The position numbers were made by a program, and so were the translations under genes. Of a DNA stretch of 64,000 nucleotides, positions 41,639-51,564 are shown in pieces (within the stretch, counting starts at the first letter, position 1; the number at the start of each line of letters is the position of its first letter). This DNA comes from Pseudomonas benzenivorans (lineage in GTDB: Bacteria > Pseudomonadota > Gammaproteobacteria > Pseudomonadales > Pseudomonadaceae), in contig NZ_CP073346.1 in assembly GCF_024397895.1 (NCBI RefSeq), forward strand, positions 1,302,001-1,366,000, read 5' to 3'. The notes below the pieces were generated by a model that worked only from the letters and a program-made list of their open reading frames with translations, ran no database searches and was not told the DNA's origin.

Positions 41639-42188
41639 CGGCATACTTGATCTGCAGGTCACGCAGGTTGGCCCGATGCGCCTCTGCATCGCGATCCCCT
41701 ACCGCCTGCTCGGGCAAGATCACACGGAACTCGTGCTGCAAGGCATCCAGTGCGGTCGCCCGCACGCAGCCACTAGTGGTCAGTCCTGTCACCATTACTC
41801 CATCGGCACCGGCATCCAGCAGGCGCTGAGCCAGGTCAGTGCCGAAAAACGCACTGGCCCAATGTTTCACCAGCACCGGTTCGCCTTCCAGCGGGGCCAA
41901 GCGGGGGTCGATCCCGACCAGTTCCGAGCCCGCTGACAGCACGTTAAGTGCCGGGATCTTTTCGCGGAAGACCCGCGCCTGCGACGGGTTGTCATAAGCC
42001 ACCGTGGTGAAGATCACTGGCCAGCCGCAGCGGCGAAATGCCTCCAGCAGCTTACGGTTGGCCTCGATTATCGCTGGACATTCACTGGCCAGTGGGCTTT
42101 TCGTCGGGTCGGTGAAACCGACTGAGAGGTCCACCAGCACCAGCGCATAGCGCTGGGCCGGGGACAGAGAGTGTGAAACCAGAGCCAT
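41598..42188 (-). CDS. isochorismatase-fold cysteine amidohydrolase
   Basis: A 196-residue cysteine hydrolase with the full triad: Asp20 in ALVLVDLSVGF, Lys108 in VLVKHWASAFFGT and Cys141 in TTSGCVRATALDAL. FTDPTKSPL and the length resemble N-carbamoylsarcosine amidase and maleamate amidohydrolase more than isochorismatase. It lies nine bases downstream of hyuB. The pairing suggests it hydrolyses the linear amide or carbamoyl product released when HyuAB opens a ring. Confidence 0.9.
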   Translation of the reverse strand: MALVSHSLSPAQRYALVLVDLSVGFTDPTKSPLASECPAIIEANRKLLEAFRRCGWPVIFTTVAYDNPSQARVFREKIPALNVLSAGSELVGIDPRLAPLEGEPVLVKHWASAFFGTDLAQRLLDAGADGVMVTGLTTSGCVRATALDALQHEFRVILPEQAVGDRDAEAHRANLRDLQIKYADVRDLEDCLALLG

Positions 42189-42197
42189 GGCGATTCC

Positions 42198-44051
42198 TCA
42201 AGCCCAGGACGGCGTAGTCGGTGCCGGCAGGCCCGTTTCGGCCAGGCAACGCGCCTTGAGCTCGTCCAGGGTGCCGCCACGATCGAACAGCTGGATTTCG
42301 CAACGCTCGGCAGCCATTACTTCACGCAGGGCACAGGTCGCCACGTCATCCACCAAACCATCGGTGATGACCACGCCGTACCGGCGAGCGCCTTCGACAC
42401 TGACCAGGCCCTTGTGAATATCGCTGAGGATCTTCGTCGGGTCGCGTTGTAGCGGGTCGCCCCAGCCGCCGCCGCCCCAGGTATCGAACAAAACTAGATC
42501 GCCCGCCTTGACCTGGATGTTGTCGCACTTGGCCGGCAGCATCTGCCGCGTGCCGTCGGCACGGATCAGTTCCTTGCGGCTGCGTGCTCCCGGTGCGCCG
42601 CCGTTGACGCCCCAGGGATAGGTCAGCCAGCGGTCATCGTGGATCGAGACTTCGCCATCGACCAGCAGTCGGTACGCCACGCGCAGGCCGTTGCCGCCAC
42701 GATGCAGGCCGGCGCCGCCGGAGTCGGCGAGGGTCTCGTAGGTTTCGATGCGCAGCGGGAAGTACGCCTCGACGAACTCGTTGGGCACGTTGGTGAAGCC
42801 CGGCCACAGCGAGTGGCCGTCCGGGCCGTCGCCCACCGGCCGTCCCGGAATGCCGCCGAAGCCAATCTGGAACAGCTGGAACCACTCACCTTGCTGGTCG
42901 TAACCCGAATACATGAAGTGCGGCGAGTCGGAGAAGCCGGCGGCGTTCATCGCCTGCGGCGTACTCTGGCCGAGCAGTCCACCCATCATGTCGAAGATAC
43001 GGCCCAGCAGGTGGGTCCTGCAGGACAGTGCGGCCGGGAAGTTCGGCTTGAGAATTGAGCCCTGCGGAATGCGCACTTCGACTAGGTCGTAGAAGCCGTC
43101 GTTGAGCAGGATCGCCGGGTCGAATAGGCTGATGGTCAGCGCGCCGAAGAATATCTTGAACATCTCTTCGTTGACGTAGAAGTTGACCGACGACGGCGCC
43201 TGCGGGTCGGTGCCTTCGAAGTCGAAGATTGCCTTGTCACCCTCGCGCCACAGGGCGCAACGCAAGGTGTAGGGACCGAGACCGGCGCCATCGTCGCAGA
43301 TGTAGTCCTCGAACTCCTGCCGGTGCTCGGGAACCACACGGCTGATTACTTCCTTCATCGCCCGGTGGGTGCGCTCGAGCATTTCCTGTTGGGCGCTGTA
43401 GAACACGTCGTCACCGAAGCGCTCGGCCAGTTCGACGCAACGTTTGCCGGCGGTACGGCAGGCGGCAACGATGGCGTTGAGGTCGGAACGGTTCCAGCGC
43501 GGCATGCGCACGTTGTGCAGGATGACGTCGAGCATGTCGCTGTTCATCTCGCCACGGCGATACAGCTTCACCGGCGGGATGCGGATGCCTTCTTCCCAGA
43601 TCGAGCTGGCGTTGGTCGGCAGGCTACCCGGCACCTTACCGCCTACGTCGGACATGTGGCCGAACATGGCGGCGTAGTTGATCACCCGGCCGTCCTTGAA
43701 TATCGGCATCAATACCAGCCAGTCCGGCAGGTGGCTAACCGCGCCGCTGCACAGGTAGGGGTCGTTGGTGAGGAACACGTCGCCTTCCTCGATCTCGCCG
43801 TCGTAGCTGCGCAGGAAGCCTGTGATGAAGGAGCCAAACTGGCCGACGATCATCTTGCCGTCGCAAGTGGCGATCATCGGGAAGGCGTCGCCCTGCTCGC
43901 GGATGCCCGGACTCATGGCGGTACGGAAGAGCACCGCGTCCATTTCGTTACGGGCGTTTCCCAGGGCATTCTCGACGATGTCGATGGTGATGCCGTCGAC
44001 CTCGACACGCTGGAACGGATTGCTGTTTTCTTGTTTGATACGCGCAACCAT
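42198..44051 (-). CDS. hyuB: hydantoinase B / oxoprolinase family subunit
   Basis: A 617-residue HyuB. It starts VDGITIDIVENALGNARNEM, has FLTNDPYLCSGAVSHLPDW and the late glycine-rich GGAGLHRGGNGLRVAYRL and FDTWGGGGWGDPLQRDP. With HyuA it forms an ATP-dependent ring-opening amidohydrolase (N-methylhydantoinase or 5-oxoprolinase type) or an acetone-carboxylase-like enzyme. No third small carboxylase subunit is present, which favours the hydrolase type. Confidence 0.9.
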   Translation of the reverse strand: MVARIKQENSNPFQRVEVDGITIDIVENALGNARNEMDAVLFRTAMSPGIREQGDAFPMIATCDGKMIVGQFGSFITGFLRSYDGEIEEGDVFLTNDPYLCSGAVSHLPDWLVLMPIFKDGRVINYAAMFGHMSDVGGKVPGSLPTNASSIWEEGIRIPPVKLYRRGEMNSDMLDVILHNVRMPRWNRSDLNAIVAACRTAGKRCVELAERFGDDVFYSAQQEMLERTHRAMKEVISRVVPEHRQEFEDYICDDGAGLGPYTLRCALWREGDKAIFDFEGTDPQAPSSVNFYVNEEMFKIFFGALTISLFDPAILLNDGFYDLVEVRIPQGSILKPNFPAALSCRTHLLGRIFDMMGGLLGQSTPQAMNAAGFSDSPHFMYSGYDQQGEWFQLFQIGFGGIPGRPVGDGPDGHSLWPGFTNVPNEFVEAYFPLRIETYETLADSGGAGLHRGGNGLRVAYRLLVDGEVSIHDDRWLTYPWGVNGGAPGARSRKELIRADGTRQMLPAKCDNIQVKAGDLVLFDTWGGGGWGDPLQRDPTKILSDIHKGLVSVEGARRYGVVITDGLVDDVATCALREVMAAERCEIQLFDRGGTLDELKARCLAETGLPAPTTPSWA

Positions 44052-44056
44052 GACGC

Positions 44057-46123
44057 TTACTCCTGATGGCCCAGCGGGCGGATCAACAGATTGCCGACGC
44101 GGTCTACGGCCGCTTCGTAACCCGGAAGAACGAGGGTGGTGGAGTCCATCTCCATGACGATGGCCGGCCCCGGCACGACCAGGCCCGGACTCAGCTTGCC
44201 GCGCGCATACAGCGCTGCACGGTAGTCCTGGCCGGCGTAGTGCACCGGGCTCTGGCCGACCTGCGCCTCTGCGAGGCTGCTGGCGGCGCTCTCGAAGGCA
44301 CGCTCGGTGATTTCCGGGCGCGGCGCGCGGGCGATGGCGCGCAGGTTGACCAGCTCATGGGCTTCGTTGAGGGCGAAGGTGAACAGCTGTTCGTGCTCGG
44401 CATCGAAGGCTGCAGTGATGGCCTGCATGCCGACGCGGGCCAGTTCATCCGGATCGATGTCAAGGGTCAGCAGCAGCGCCTGGCCCTGGTAGCGCACGTC
44501 GGCCTGCCAGGTCAGTTGCTGTACCTCGGCCGGGATGCTCTGTGCGGCCAGCGAGCTGCGCACGCTGTCGCCAAGCTGCTGGAGAATCTGCACGACTTCG
44601 TCGACGCTCATGTCGTTGACTCGCCGCACCAGCGAGCGCGAGGCCTCGTCCTTGACGCGGGTGGTGGCATCACCGTAGGCGCAGAGCACCCCCGGGCCCG
44701 GCGGGATGATCACCGGCCAGGCATTCATCAAGATGCCTAGGGCGTTGGCGTGCAGCGGGCCGGCCCCACCGAAGCCGCACAGAGCGAAGTCACGCGGATC
44801 GTAACCCTGCTCGACGCTGATCAGACGCAGTGCGCCGAACATGTGTTCGTTGGCGATGCGCACGATGCCTTCGGCGGCCTCGAACAGCGATACGCCCATG
44901 GCATCAGCAGTGACCTGCACGGCGGCGGTCGCCAGATCCTTGCGCACCTGGAAGTCGCCGCCGAGCTTCTGCTCGGCTGGCAGATAACCCAGCACGACGT
45001 TGGCATCGGTCACGGTAGCCACGGTGCCGCCCTTGTTGTAGGCCGCCGGACCGGGCACGGCGCCGGCGCTTTCCGGGCCGACGCGCAGGGCGCGGGTCAG
45101 TTCGGGCACCGCGGCCATGGAACCGCCGCCGGCACCGATGGTGCGCACGTCGACCGAAGGTGCACGTACCGCCACATCGCCCACGCGGGTTTCGCGGCGA
45201 ATGCGCGCATGGTTGTTGTCGATCAGCGCCACGTCGGTGGATGTGCCGCCCACGTCAAAGGTCAGCACCTTGCTGAAGCCGCCACGGGAGCAGAACCAGA
45301 TTGCCCCAGCTACGCCGCCTGCCGGGCCGGAGAGCAGCAGGTTGACCGGCGTGCTGGCCGCCGACTGACTGGTGGCCAGACCTCCGTCGGAGCGCAGGAT
45401 GGACAGTTGCACGTCCGGGCGCAGGCGGCTGCACAGCTCGCTCTGCAGGTGCTCCAGATAGTTGGCCACTTCCGGACGTACGTAGCTATTGACTACGGTG
45501 GTTTCGGTGCGCTCGTACTCCTGCATCTCCGGCACCACTTCCGAGGACAGCGAAACCGGCACGCCGGGCATCACGTCACGGGCGATTTCGTGGATGGCCT
45601 GTTCGTGGGCGCCGCTGGCGTAGGCGTTGACCAGGCTGATGGTCAGCGCCTCGATGCCGGCCTGCTTGAGACGCAGCAGATCGGCGCGGATCGCCTTGCG
45701 GTCCAATTCGCGTACCACCGCGCCATGGGGGTCGATACGCTCGTCGGCTTCGACGGTCAGTTCCAGCGGGGCGAGCAGTTCGCCCTTGTTGAAGGTCACC
45801 CAGCCGCCCAGGCCGCCGGGGACGAAAGAGCGGGCGATATGCAGTACCTGCTTGTAGCCCTTGGTGGTCACCAGGCCGACCTTGGCGCCGCGGCGGGTCA
45901 GGATGGCGTTGGTCGCTACCGTGGTGCCATGCATCACGGAGCGAATCTCGGACGGATCGACACCCGAGGTCTGACAGATCTTCTCTATCCCATTGAGCAC
46001 GGCAATGGAGGGATTGTGCGGCGTGGAAGGCACCTTGGCGGTATAGCTGTAACCCGTCACATCGTTGATCAGGAGCAGGTCGGTAAAGGTTCCGCCTACA
46101 TCAACACCCAAACGAAAACTCAT
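44057..46123 (-). CDS. hyuA: hydantoinase A / oxoprolinase family subunit
   Basis: A 688-residue actin-like ATPase subunit. MSFRLGVDVGGTFTDLLLI opens the protein, and a second phosphate-binding segment KVLTFDVGGTSTDVALID follows. DLAVRAPSV-like and GAGGSMAAV segments are typical. The start at 46123 follows TTGGAGGCAAC; 12 in-frame codons upstream lack such a site. Five bases separate it from hyuB. The substrate is open: hydantoin, cyclic imide, 5-oxoproline or a related cyclic amide. Confidence 0.91.
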   Translation of the reverse strand: MSFRLGVDVGGTFTDLLLINDVTGYSYTAKVPSTPHNPSIAVLNGIEKICQTSGVDPSEIRSVMHGTTVATNAILTRRGAKVGLVTTKGYKQVLHIARSFVPGGLGGWVTFNKGELLAPLELTVEADERIDPHGAVVRELDRKAIRADLLRLKQAGIEALTISLVNAYASGAHEQAIHEIARDVMPGVPVSLSSEVVPEMQEYERTETTVVNSYVRPEVANYLEHLQSELCSRLRPDVQLSILRSDGGLATSQSAASTPVNLLLSGPAGGVAGAIWFCSRGGFSKVLTFDVGGTSTDVALIDNNHARIRRETRVGDVAVRAPSVDVRTIGAGGGSMAAVPELTRALRVGPESAGAVPGPAAYNKGGTVATVTDANVVLGYLPAEQKLGGDFQVRKDLATAAVQVTADAMGVSLFEAAEGIVRIANEHMFGALRLISVEQGYDPRDFALCGFGGAGPLHANALGILMNAWPVIIPPGPGVLCAYGDATTRVKDEASRSLVRRVNDMSVDEVVQILQQLGDSVRSSLAAQSIPAEVQQLTWQADVRYQGQALLLTLDIDPDELARVGMQAITAAFDAEHEQLFTFALNEAHELVNLRAIARAPRPEITERAFESAASSLAEAQVGQSPVHYAGQDYRAALYARGKLSPGLVVPGPAIVMEMDSTTLVLPGYEAAVDRVGNLLIRPLGHQE

Positions 46124-46197
46124 GTTGCCTCCAAGCACTTTCTTGGCTTTGTTGTGCATCTTGGGCCGGGGCGCATCGGGGCCCCGGCTGGTTCGGC

Positions 46198-47454
46198 TTA
46201 ACGCGCGGCTTTTTCGAGTTCGCGCAGGTTGACATCGTCAGCAGTGACTCCGGGCGTGTTCAGGCGCGGGCCACCGAGTACGAATACCGTACCGTGACGG
46301 CGCTGGTAGTCGATGGTGAAGCCGGCCGCGGACACGATCCCCACGTCGCCATCCTCGGTCTTGATGGTCTTGAGGTGATAGTTCATCCACTTCCAGAACT
46401 GCCCTTTGCGATCATAGGCTTCGGCCTGATAGAAGCGCGGAAACTGGGTGTCCATGTACATCACTTTCTTGCTGTACGGGTGCTCCGGCGGGGTGGTGGC
46501 CTCCAGCACCCAGACTTCACGCGGCTCCCATTCGGCCTTGGGGTTCCAGTGCGGCGCGTTGTCCAGGTCGATGACCGGGAACTCGGCATTGCCGCTGGCA
46601 CTCTGGTTCCATGTTTCGCCTTGGGAGTTGGCCACGGCGAGAATCCAGCGCTTGCCCAGGAGTTTGTAGTCCGGGTACCAGCTCGGGTGGGCGTTGAAAA
46701 TCTCGATGTCGTCACTGAGCTGGTCGGTGCCGCCGATCGGGTCCATCCAGGTACCACCGGACAGCCGACGGGTACGCCGCACCGACTTCACATAGGCCCA
46801 GGAGTCTTCCAACTTGGGCGAGTCGTAACGCACGGTGAACAAACCTAGGCCGCGAATATCGTTGGGGTAGGTCGCGTACAGTAAAGTCTTGGTCAAAATG
46901 CTGCCGTCACCCTCAACGGTCTGCGCGGTGCCCAAGCGGCCCTTCATGTAATAACGCTTGAACGCCCACTCCTGACGACGCTCCAGGCCGACCTTGTCGT
47001 TGAGGAACAGGTAACCGAAACTCGGGTAGTCCTGCAGGTTCTTGGTTGGCTGGGCGTAGTGATGGTTCCAGATCAGCTTGGCGGCCGCGTCCGGGTCGTC
47101 CTGGCTGACGTTGGGGAACGGGATGCCCGCCACCCAGCCATCGACCTGACGGGTGTCACGGTTGTACACCGCCTTGCCTTCATTGGCCTTGGTCGCGGCC
47201 ATGTAGTCCTTGCCCAGGGTGATCGGCTCGGAGGGCTTGAGGGTGATGGCCAGGCCTTCGTCCTTGATCAGGATCTGCATGCGCTCGGTGAGCAGGTCGC
47301 CGACGCCATGGCCCTCGAAGGTGTCGCCCATGTGCTGGACGAGGTTGCTTGCATCGATCCGCGTGCCAGGCGTCAGCTCGGCGGCCTGAGCCGCCAGCGT
47401 GACCGAAAAGGTCAGCGCGAGAGAAGCGACAAAGTGATTCTTGAAAGATGTCAT
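46198..47454 (-). CDS. DUF1329 family exported protein
   Basis: A 418-residue protein with a cleavable signal peptide (hydrophobic LALTFSVTLAAQAA, cleavage near 24). The family pairs with DUF1302 outer-membrane-like proteins in many Pseudomonas loci for hydrophobic substrates; fold is LolB/LolA-like in some predictions, but its biochemical role is not established. SVRRTRRLSGGTWMDPIGGT is a conserved region. It follows the DUF1302 gene by 17 bases and is part of a four-gene envelope set with MMPL and YCF48-like proteins. Confidence 0.88.
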   Translation of the reverse strand: MTSFKNHFVASLALTFSVTLAAQAAELTPGTRIDASNLVQHMGDTFEGHGVGDLLTERMQILIKDEGLAITLKPSEPITLGKDYMAATKANEGKAVYNRDTRQVDGWVAGIPFPNVSQDDPDAAAKLIWNHHYAQPTKNLQDYPSFGYLFLNDKVGLERRQEWAFKRYYMKGRLGTAQTVEGDGSILTKTLLYATYPNDIRGLGLFTVRYDSPKLEDSWAYVKSVRRTRRLSGGTWMDPIGGTDQLSDDIEIFNAHPSWYPDYKLLGKRWILAVANSQGETWNQSASGNAEFPVIDLDNAPHWNPKAEWEPREVWVLEATTPPEHPYSKKVMYMDTQFPRFYQAEAYDRKGQFWKWMNYHLKTIKTEDGDVGIVSAAGFTIDYQRRHGTVFVLGGPRLNTPGVTADDVNLRELEKAAR

Positions 47455-47471
47455 TGTTGTTATCTCCAGGA

Positions 47472-49160
47472 TCAGAACTGGTAGGTCACGCGGACAGCCA
47501 GTTGGTCGTTGCCATCGAAATAGCCGAATAGGTTGGTATTGTTGAAGCCCTGCAGCGCGCGTTTCTGCCGCTCATCGTTGAAGAACAGATCCGCCTCGAC
47601 CCGAACCCGCCAGTTGTTGCCATAGGCAAACTCGACGCTCGGCACCATAAAACTTCCGCCATAGGTCAGGTCAGTACCAACTGCCAGGCTTGGATTGATT
47701 CGATCGTTGTCGTAGTTGGTTGCCAAAATAGCCGTGGCAATGGTCGAGAACTCTTTGGTACGACCACTGAAACCTGCGCTGTTGACGACTTCATCGTCAC
47801 GGTCATAGTTGGTGATCCAGGTATTGAATAGCTGCACCGAGAAGAACGAGGGGCGACTGGTGCCCAGGTAGTTCTGCAGCGCCAGTTGCTTGTCCATGCG
47901 CACCATGGTTTTCACCACGTCTTTTTCGATGATGCCGCAGAAGCCAGGAAAGAATGCGCAACCACCCCTCTCACCCGCTTGGATACCGATGTTGTAAGGG
48001 GAGTTGGGGATGTAGGAGATTTCGGTGGAAAACACCGCGTCCACCGATTCGAGGTAGCGGTTCGCCGTCACCCCAAATACATCAACGAACGGAAAGATCA
48101 GCTCACCCACCGTCGAGCCTGGATCAGATCGATAGTCGTTCTTGTAGGCGCCGACGAAGGTCCGTCCGCTTGCGGCATCACCCACGCCTAGCGGGCTGTT
48201 CGGGTTGGCATTAATCACCGGGTTCACCGACGGGCCGTGGAACCAACCCAGCGAGTATTCCCACTCTTCGGCCATGCCCTTCCAGCGCAGACCATAGGAC
48301 GGGTCGTCCATGTCGGCAGCCTTGTGTTCGTAGTTGTAGGGCACGTCCGCACCGAAGGTCGCCGACTCGAAGGTGATGCCCTTGTTCGGGTTGTTCGCCC
48401 AGCGTCCACCCTCTAGATCGAAGCTGTTGCCACGATCACGTGCACGGTTCATGCGCCCGGGGATGTACAACATTTGCAGGGTGCCGTCGACACTGTCGAA
48501 GCGCTCCATCACGTTGACCATCCACAGTGGCTTGCGCACATCCTCGTTCTCCGGCTCGAGGAACGAACGGATGCGCATGTCATAACCGTGAATAACATCT
48601 AGCGACTGGAAGAAATCGGTCTCGCCCCAGACTACTTGCTGCTTACCCAGCTTCAGGGTGGTGGTGGGCGTAACCTCGTTCTGCCACCACAACTCGCGAA
48701 TCTCTTCGCTGTTGTAGACGTCATCCATCAGGTTGACCGAAGACTTGGTACGGTTGCTGAAGAAGTCAGACGCGGCGTTACCGTCCATTGACTCCTGCAA
48801 ATCTTTCAAGTAGTTGGTTTCAACTTCGCGGGCCACACGCCCGGAGATGTTGAACTGCGAATTACCAAAGTCTTTGAACAGATTTAGCTTGAGGGTGGTA
48901 CGCGCCATAGAAAGGTCGTAGCGATAGTTACCCTTACGCTTGGCACCGACCAACCCGTTAGAGTCATCAGTGTCCATCAGATAAGGGTTTTCCAGATTCC
49001 AGGACAAATGCTCACGCAAGTAGCCGCTTACCTCCCAATCGGAGAGAAACCCCTCCTCGGCATGGGCACCCGCCTGTGCGCCTAGCCCCGCCAGCAGAAC
49101 TGCGCAGGCAATTGGCGTTTTGCCCGGCCACACTCTCGTATTATTTTTCTGTGCGCTCAT
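47472..49160 (-). CDS. DUF1302 family predicted outer-membrane protein
   Basis: A 562-residue protein with signal peptide (PIACAVLLAGLGAQAGAHA, cleavage before EEG). The rest alternates short strands with turn residues and ends RVTYQF, a C-terminal aromatic typical of outer-membrane beta-barrels. WQNEVTPTTTLKLGKQQVVW is a recognisable DUF1302 segment. Start 49160 follows AGGAA and comes one base after the MMPL stop, so translation is coupled. It probably serves as the outer-membrane part of uptake or export of a hydrophobic substrate. Confidence 0.88.
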   Translation of the reverse strand: MSAQKNNTRVWPGKTPIACAVLLAGLGAQAGAHAEEGFLSDWEVSGYLREHLSWNLENPYLMDTDDSNGLVGAKRKGNYRYDLSMARTTLKLNLFKDFGNSQFNISGRVAREVETNYLKDLQESMDGNAASDFFSNRTKSSVNLMDDVYNSEEIRELWWQNEVTPTTTLKLGKQQVVWGETDFFQSLDVIHGYDMRIRSFLEPENEDVRKPLWMVNVMERFDSVDGTLQMLYIPGRMNRARDRGNSFDLEGGRWANNPNKGITFESATFGADVPYNYEHKAADMDDPSYGLRWKGMAEEWEYSLGWFHGPSVNPVINANPNSPLGVGDAASGRTFVGAYKNDYRSDPGSTVGELIFPFVDVFGVTANRYLESVDAVFSTEISYIPNSPYNIGIQAGERGGCAFFPGFCGIIEKDVVKTMVRMDKQLALQNYLGTSRPSFFSVQLFNTWITNYDRDDEVVNSAGFSGRTKEFSTIATAILATNYDNDRINPSLAVGTDLTYGGSFMVPSVEFAYGNNWRVRVEADLFFNDERQKRALQGFNNTNLFGYFDGNDQLAVRVTYQF

Positions 49161-49161
49161 T

Positions 49162-51564
49162 TTAGTTCCTGATGTGTTCAGGTTGATGGATTCGTCCAAT
49201 AATTGGGACTTCATTTTTCGTCTGGCCGTGTTCAAATATGAATTTCGGCTTGAACACCAGCGCAAGCGAAGGCATGACGAAGAGTGAGGTGAGTGCTGAG
49301 ACCATCAGCCAGAGGCCGATCAGCATGCCCATCTCCGCCTGGAAACGAAGGGAGGAGAACGACCAGAACAAAACTCCTGCTGCAAGAGTGAAAGCCGTCA
49401 GCAGCACGCCACGACCTGCCGAGCCCAGCGACTGGAGTACCGCGTCGAGCGGTTCGGCATCTGGGTGTTTCTCCAGGTACTCCTTCATGGAATCGACGAT
49501 GTAGAAGGCGTAATCCACGCCCAAGCCGATGCCCAAAGCCACCACAGGCAAAGTGCTGATGCTCATACCGATGCCCTGCCAGGCCATGAAGGCGAAGGTA
49601 ACCACGTTGGAGATGAGCACCGGGATGATGAAGAAGATCCCGCTGACCGAAGAGCGATAAACCACCAGGCAGCACAGCACCACCACCAGGAAGGCCAGCG
49701 CGGTCGCCTCGATCTGGTCGCCAAGTAGAATCTCGTTGACCGCGGCAATGATGCCCAGCACACCACCCACCAGTTTCACCTCTGCGCCTTCTAGCGGGTT
49801 GTCGCGGATGAACTCGTTGGCATAGTGAGTCGCTTTGCGCAGGGTTTCGCCCTTGTGATCACGGAAGAACAGAGTCACAGCGGCGTTACGGAACTGCACG
49901 TCGGCGAACTGGGTCAGGTCATCCGGATCGGCGCCCTGCATATAGAAGCTGATCAACTCGCCGTTCTCCATGCGGCTGAGCCCCAGCTCGCCGTAGCGCG
50001 GGTTGCCCTCGTAGAGGTTACGGCGAATGTCGATGACGATGTCGGCCAGCGATACGGAGCCGCCGACTTCTGGCTGGCGTTCCATATAGCGCGAGAAGCG
50101 CAGCATCCAGTCGAGCACCTCAGGGGTTTTCATCGCATCCAGCTCTTTGCCTTCGAGCACCACGAACATTTGCTCGGAGCCAGGATAGAGACGGTTGATC
50201 TCCGCGTTGTCGCGGTTGAAGGACGAGTCCTGCCAGAGAATCGGCGAACCGTCGCTGGCGTCGCCGACGTTGATCCGGGTAGCCTCGAACATGAAGCCGC
50301 ACAGCAACACCAGGGTTACCGGGGCGACCCAGTAGCGGGCACGGCTGCGCACCAGCCACTTCGCAGCGTTGAGGACGAACTGCATGAAACCGTCGAGGTT
50401 GACCGGATGCACATAGCCTCGCGGGCGCTTGACGTAGGACAGCAGAGCCGGCGTCAGCAATACTGCTGACACTGCGATGGTCATCACCCAGATCGCGCCG
50501 ATGATCGCCACTTTGTGCATAAGCGGAATCGGCGTAAGGATGACGCAGAGAATCGCTCCTGCATCGGCATACAAGCCCAGCATGCTCGGACGGAACAGCT
50601 CGCGCATTGTCTGTTCAGCGGCCTTGCGCGGTTCGATGGACTCGCCCACCGCCAGATCATCGAAGCGAGTGATCAGTTGCACCGAGTGGGAGAACGCCCG
50701 CGCCGTAATGATGAAGGCCACCACGATCACCAGCGGGTCGAAGTTGTAGCCCAGCAGGCTGCCCACTCCCAGCGCCCAGATAGCCGAGACGACTCCGGCC
50801 ATCAGCGGCAACAACGTGCCGCGCCAGGTGCGGCTAAAGACGAACAGCAGAATCAGCATGGCCGCAAGCGACAGTAGTGCGATGCCAACGGTCTCACTGA
50901 GGTAGTGCGCCACCCAACCATACAGGATCGGTTCGCCGACCAAATGCAGGCTGACTTCATCCTTGACCGGCGAGGCGTCGAGAATGGCCTCAATCTGCGG
51001 AAAGATCTTCGAGTAGTCGACTAGGTGGTCGTAGAAATCGACCTGGATCAGCGCCGAGCTCAGCTCACGGTCGACATACAGGCCATAGACCAGCGGGTTG
51101 TTTAGCACCGCCTGGCGCAGCTCGCGCATCTGCTGCACATCCTTGGGCAGGTCCGGCCACATCAGCGGACGGGTTTCGATTCCCTCGCTGGAAGCATTGA
51201 CGCGTTTGAGCTTCTTCGACGCCAGCGAGGTGATCTGCATAGGATTGACGCCCTCGACCTGCTGCAGGTCGTAGGTGATCCGGCGCACTTCACCGAGCAC
51301 ACTCTCTCGAAAGATATCGCCCTCTTCGGCCTTGACCAAAATGGTCACGCGATTACTCGCGGCGAAACTATCCTGATACTTCTGGTGCACCTTCACGTAC
51401 GGGTGGTCATGGGGGACCATGTCGCTGAAACGGGTGCGGATATCCAGGTTGACTAGGCTGATAGCGAAAACTGCGGTGATCACCCCGACCACCACGCATA
51501 CCAGCAAGCGATTACGGATCGCCCACAGTGAGAGGTGCGCGGCAAAATTCATGGCTGCATTCAT
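49162..51564 (-). CDS. RND superfamily (MMPL-type) transporter
   Basis: An 800-residue inner-membrane protein with the two-fold RND layout: TM1 near 18-38, a periplasmic loop, five TM between about 225 and 385, TM7 near 415-432, a second loop, and five TM between about 630 and 775. GLGVDYAFYIVDSMKEY carries the proton-relay-like Asp of the second half; in the first half the equivalent position is AFIITARAFSHSVQ without Asp. Together with DUF1302, DUF1329 and the YCF48-like protein it forms a conserved envelope set of catabolic loci. Confidence 0.9.
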   Translation of the reverse strand: MNAAMNFAAHLSLWAIRNRLLVCVVVGVITAVFAISLVNLDIRTRFSDMVPHDHPYVKVHQKYQDSFAASNRVTILVKAEEGDIFRESVLGEVRRITYDLQQVEGVNPMQITSLASKKLKRVNASSEGIETRPLMWPDLPKDVQQMRELRQAVLNNPLVYGLYVDRELSSALIQVDFYDHLVDYSKIFPQIEAILDASPVKDEVSLHLVGEPILYGWVAHYLSETVGIALLSLAAMLILLFVFSRTWRGTLLPLMAGVVSAIWALGVGSLLGYNFDPLVIVVAFIITARAFSHSVQLITRFDDLAVGESIEPRKAAEQTMRELFRPSMLGLYADAGAILCVILTPIPLMHKVAIIGAIWVMTIAVSAVLLTPALLSYVKRPRGYVHPVNLDGFMQFVLNAAKWLVRSRARYWVAPVTLVLLCGFMFEATRINVGDASDGSPILWQDSSFNRDNAEINRLYPGSEQMFVVLEGKELDAMKTPEVLDWMLRFSRYMERQPEVGGSVSLADIVIDIRRNLYEGNPRYGELGLSRMENGELISFYMQGADPDDLTQFADVQFRNAAVTLFFRDHKGETLRKATHYANEFIRDNPLEGAEVKLVGGVLGIIAAVNEILLGDQIEATALAFLVVVLCCLVVYRSSVSGIFFIIPVLISNVVTFAFMAWQGIGMSISTLPVVALGIGLGVDYAFYIVDSMKEYLEKHPDAEPLDAVLQSLGSAGRGVLLTAFTLAAGVLFWSFSSLRFQAEMGMLIGLWLMVSALTSLFVMPSLALVFKPKFIFEHGQTKNEVPIIGRIHQPEHIRN

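Noticed and set aside
44750..46201. Open plus-strand frame of 483 codons opposite hyuA
   Set aside because: Shadow of the HyuA frame; composition biased to Gly, His and Gln with no domain.
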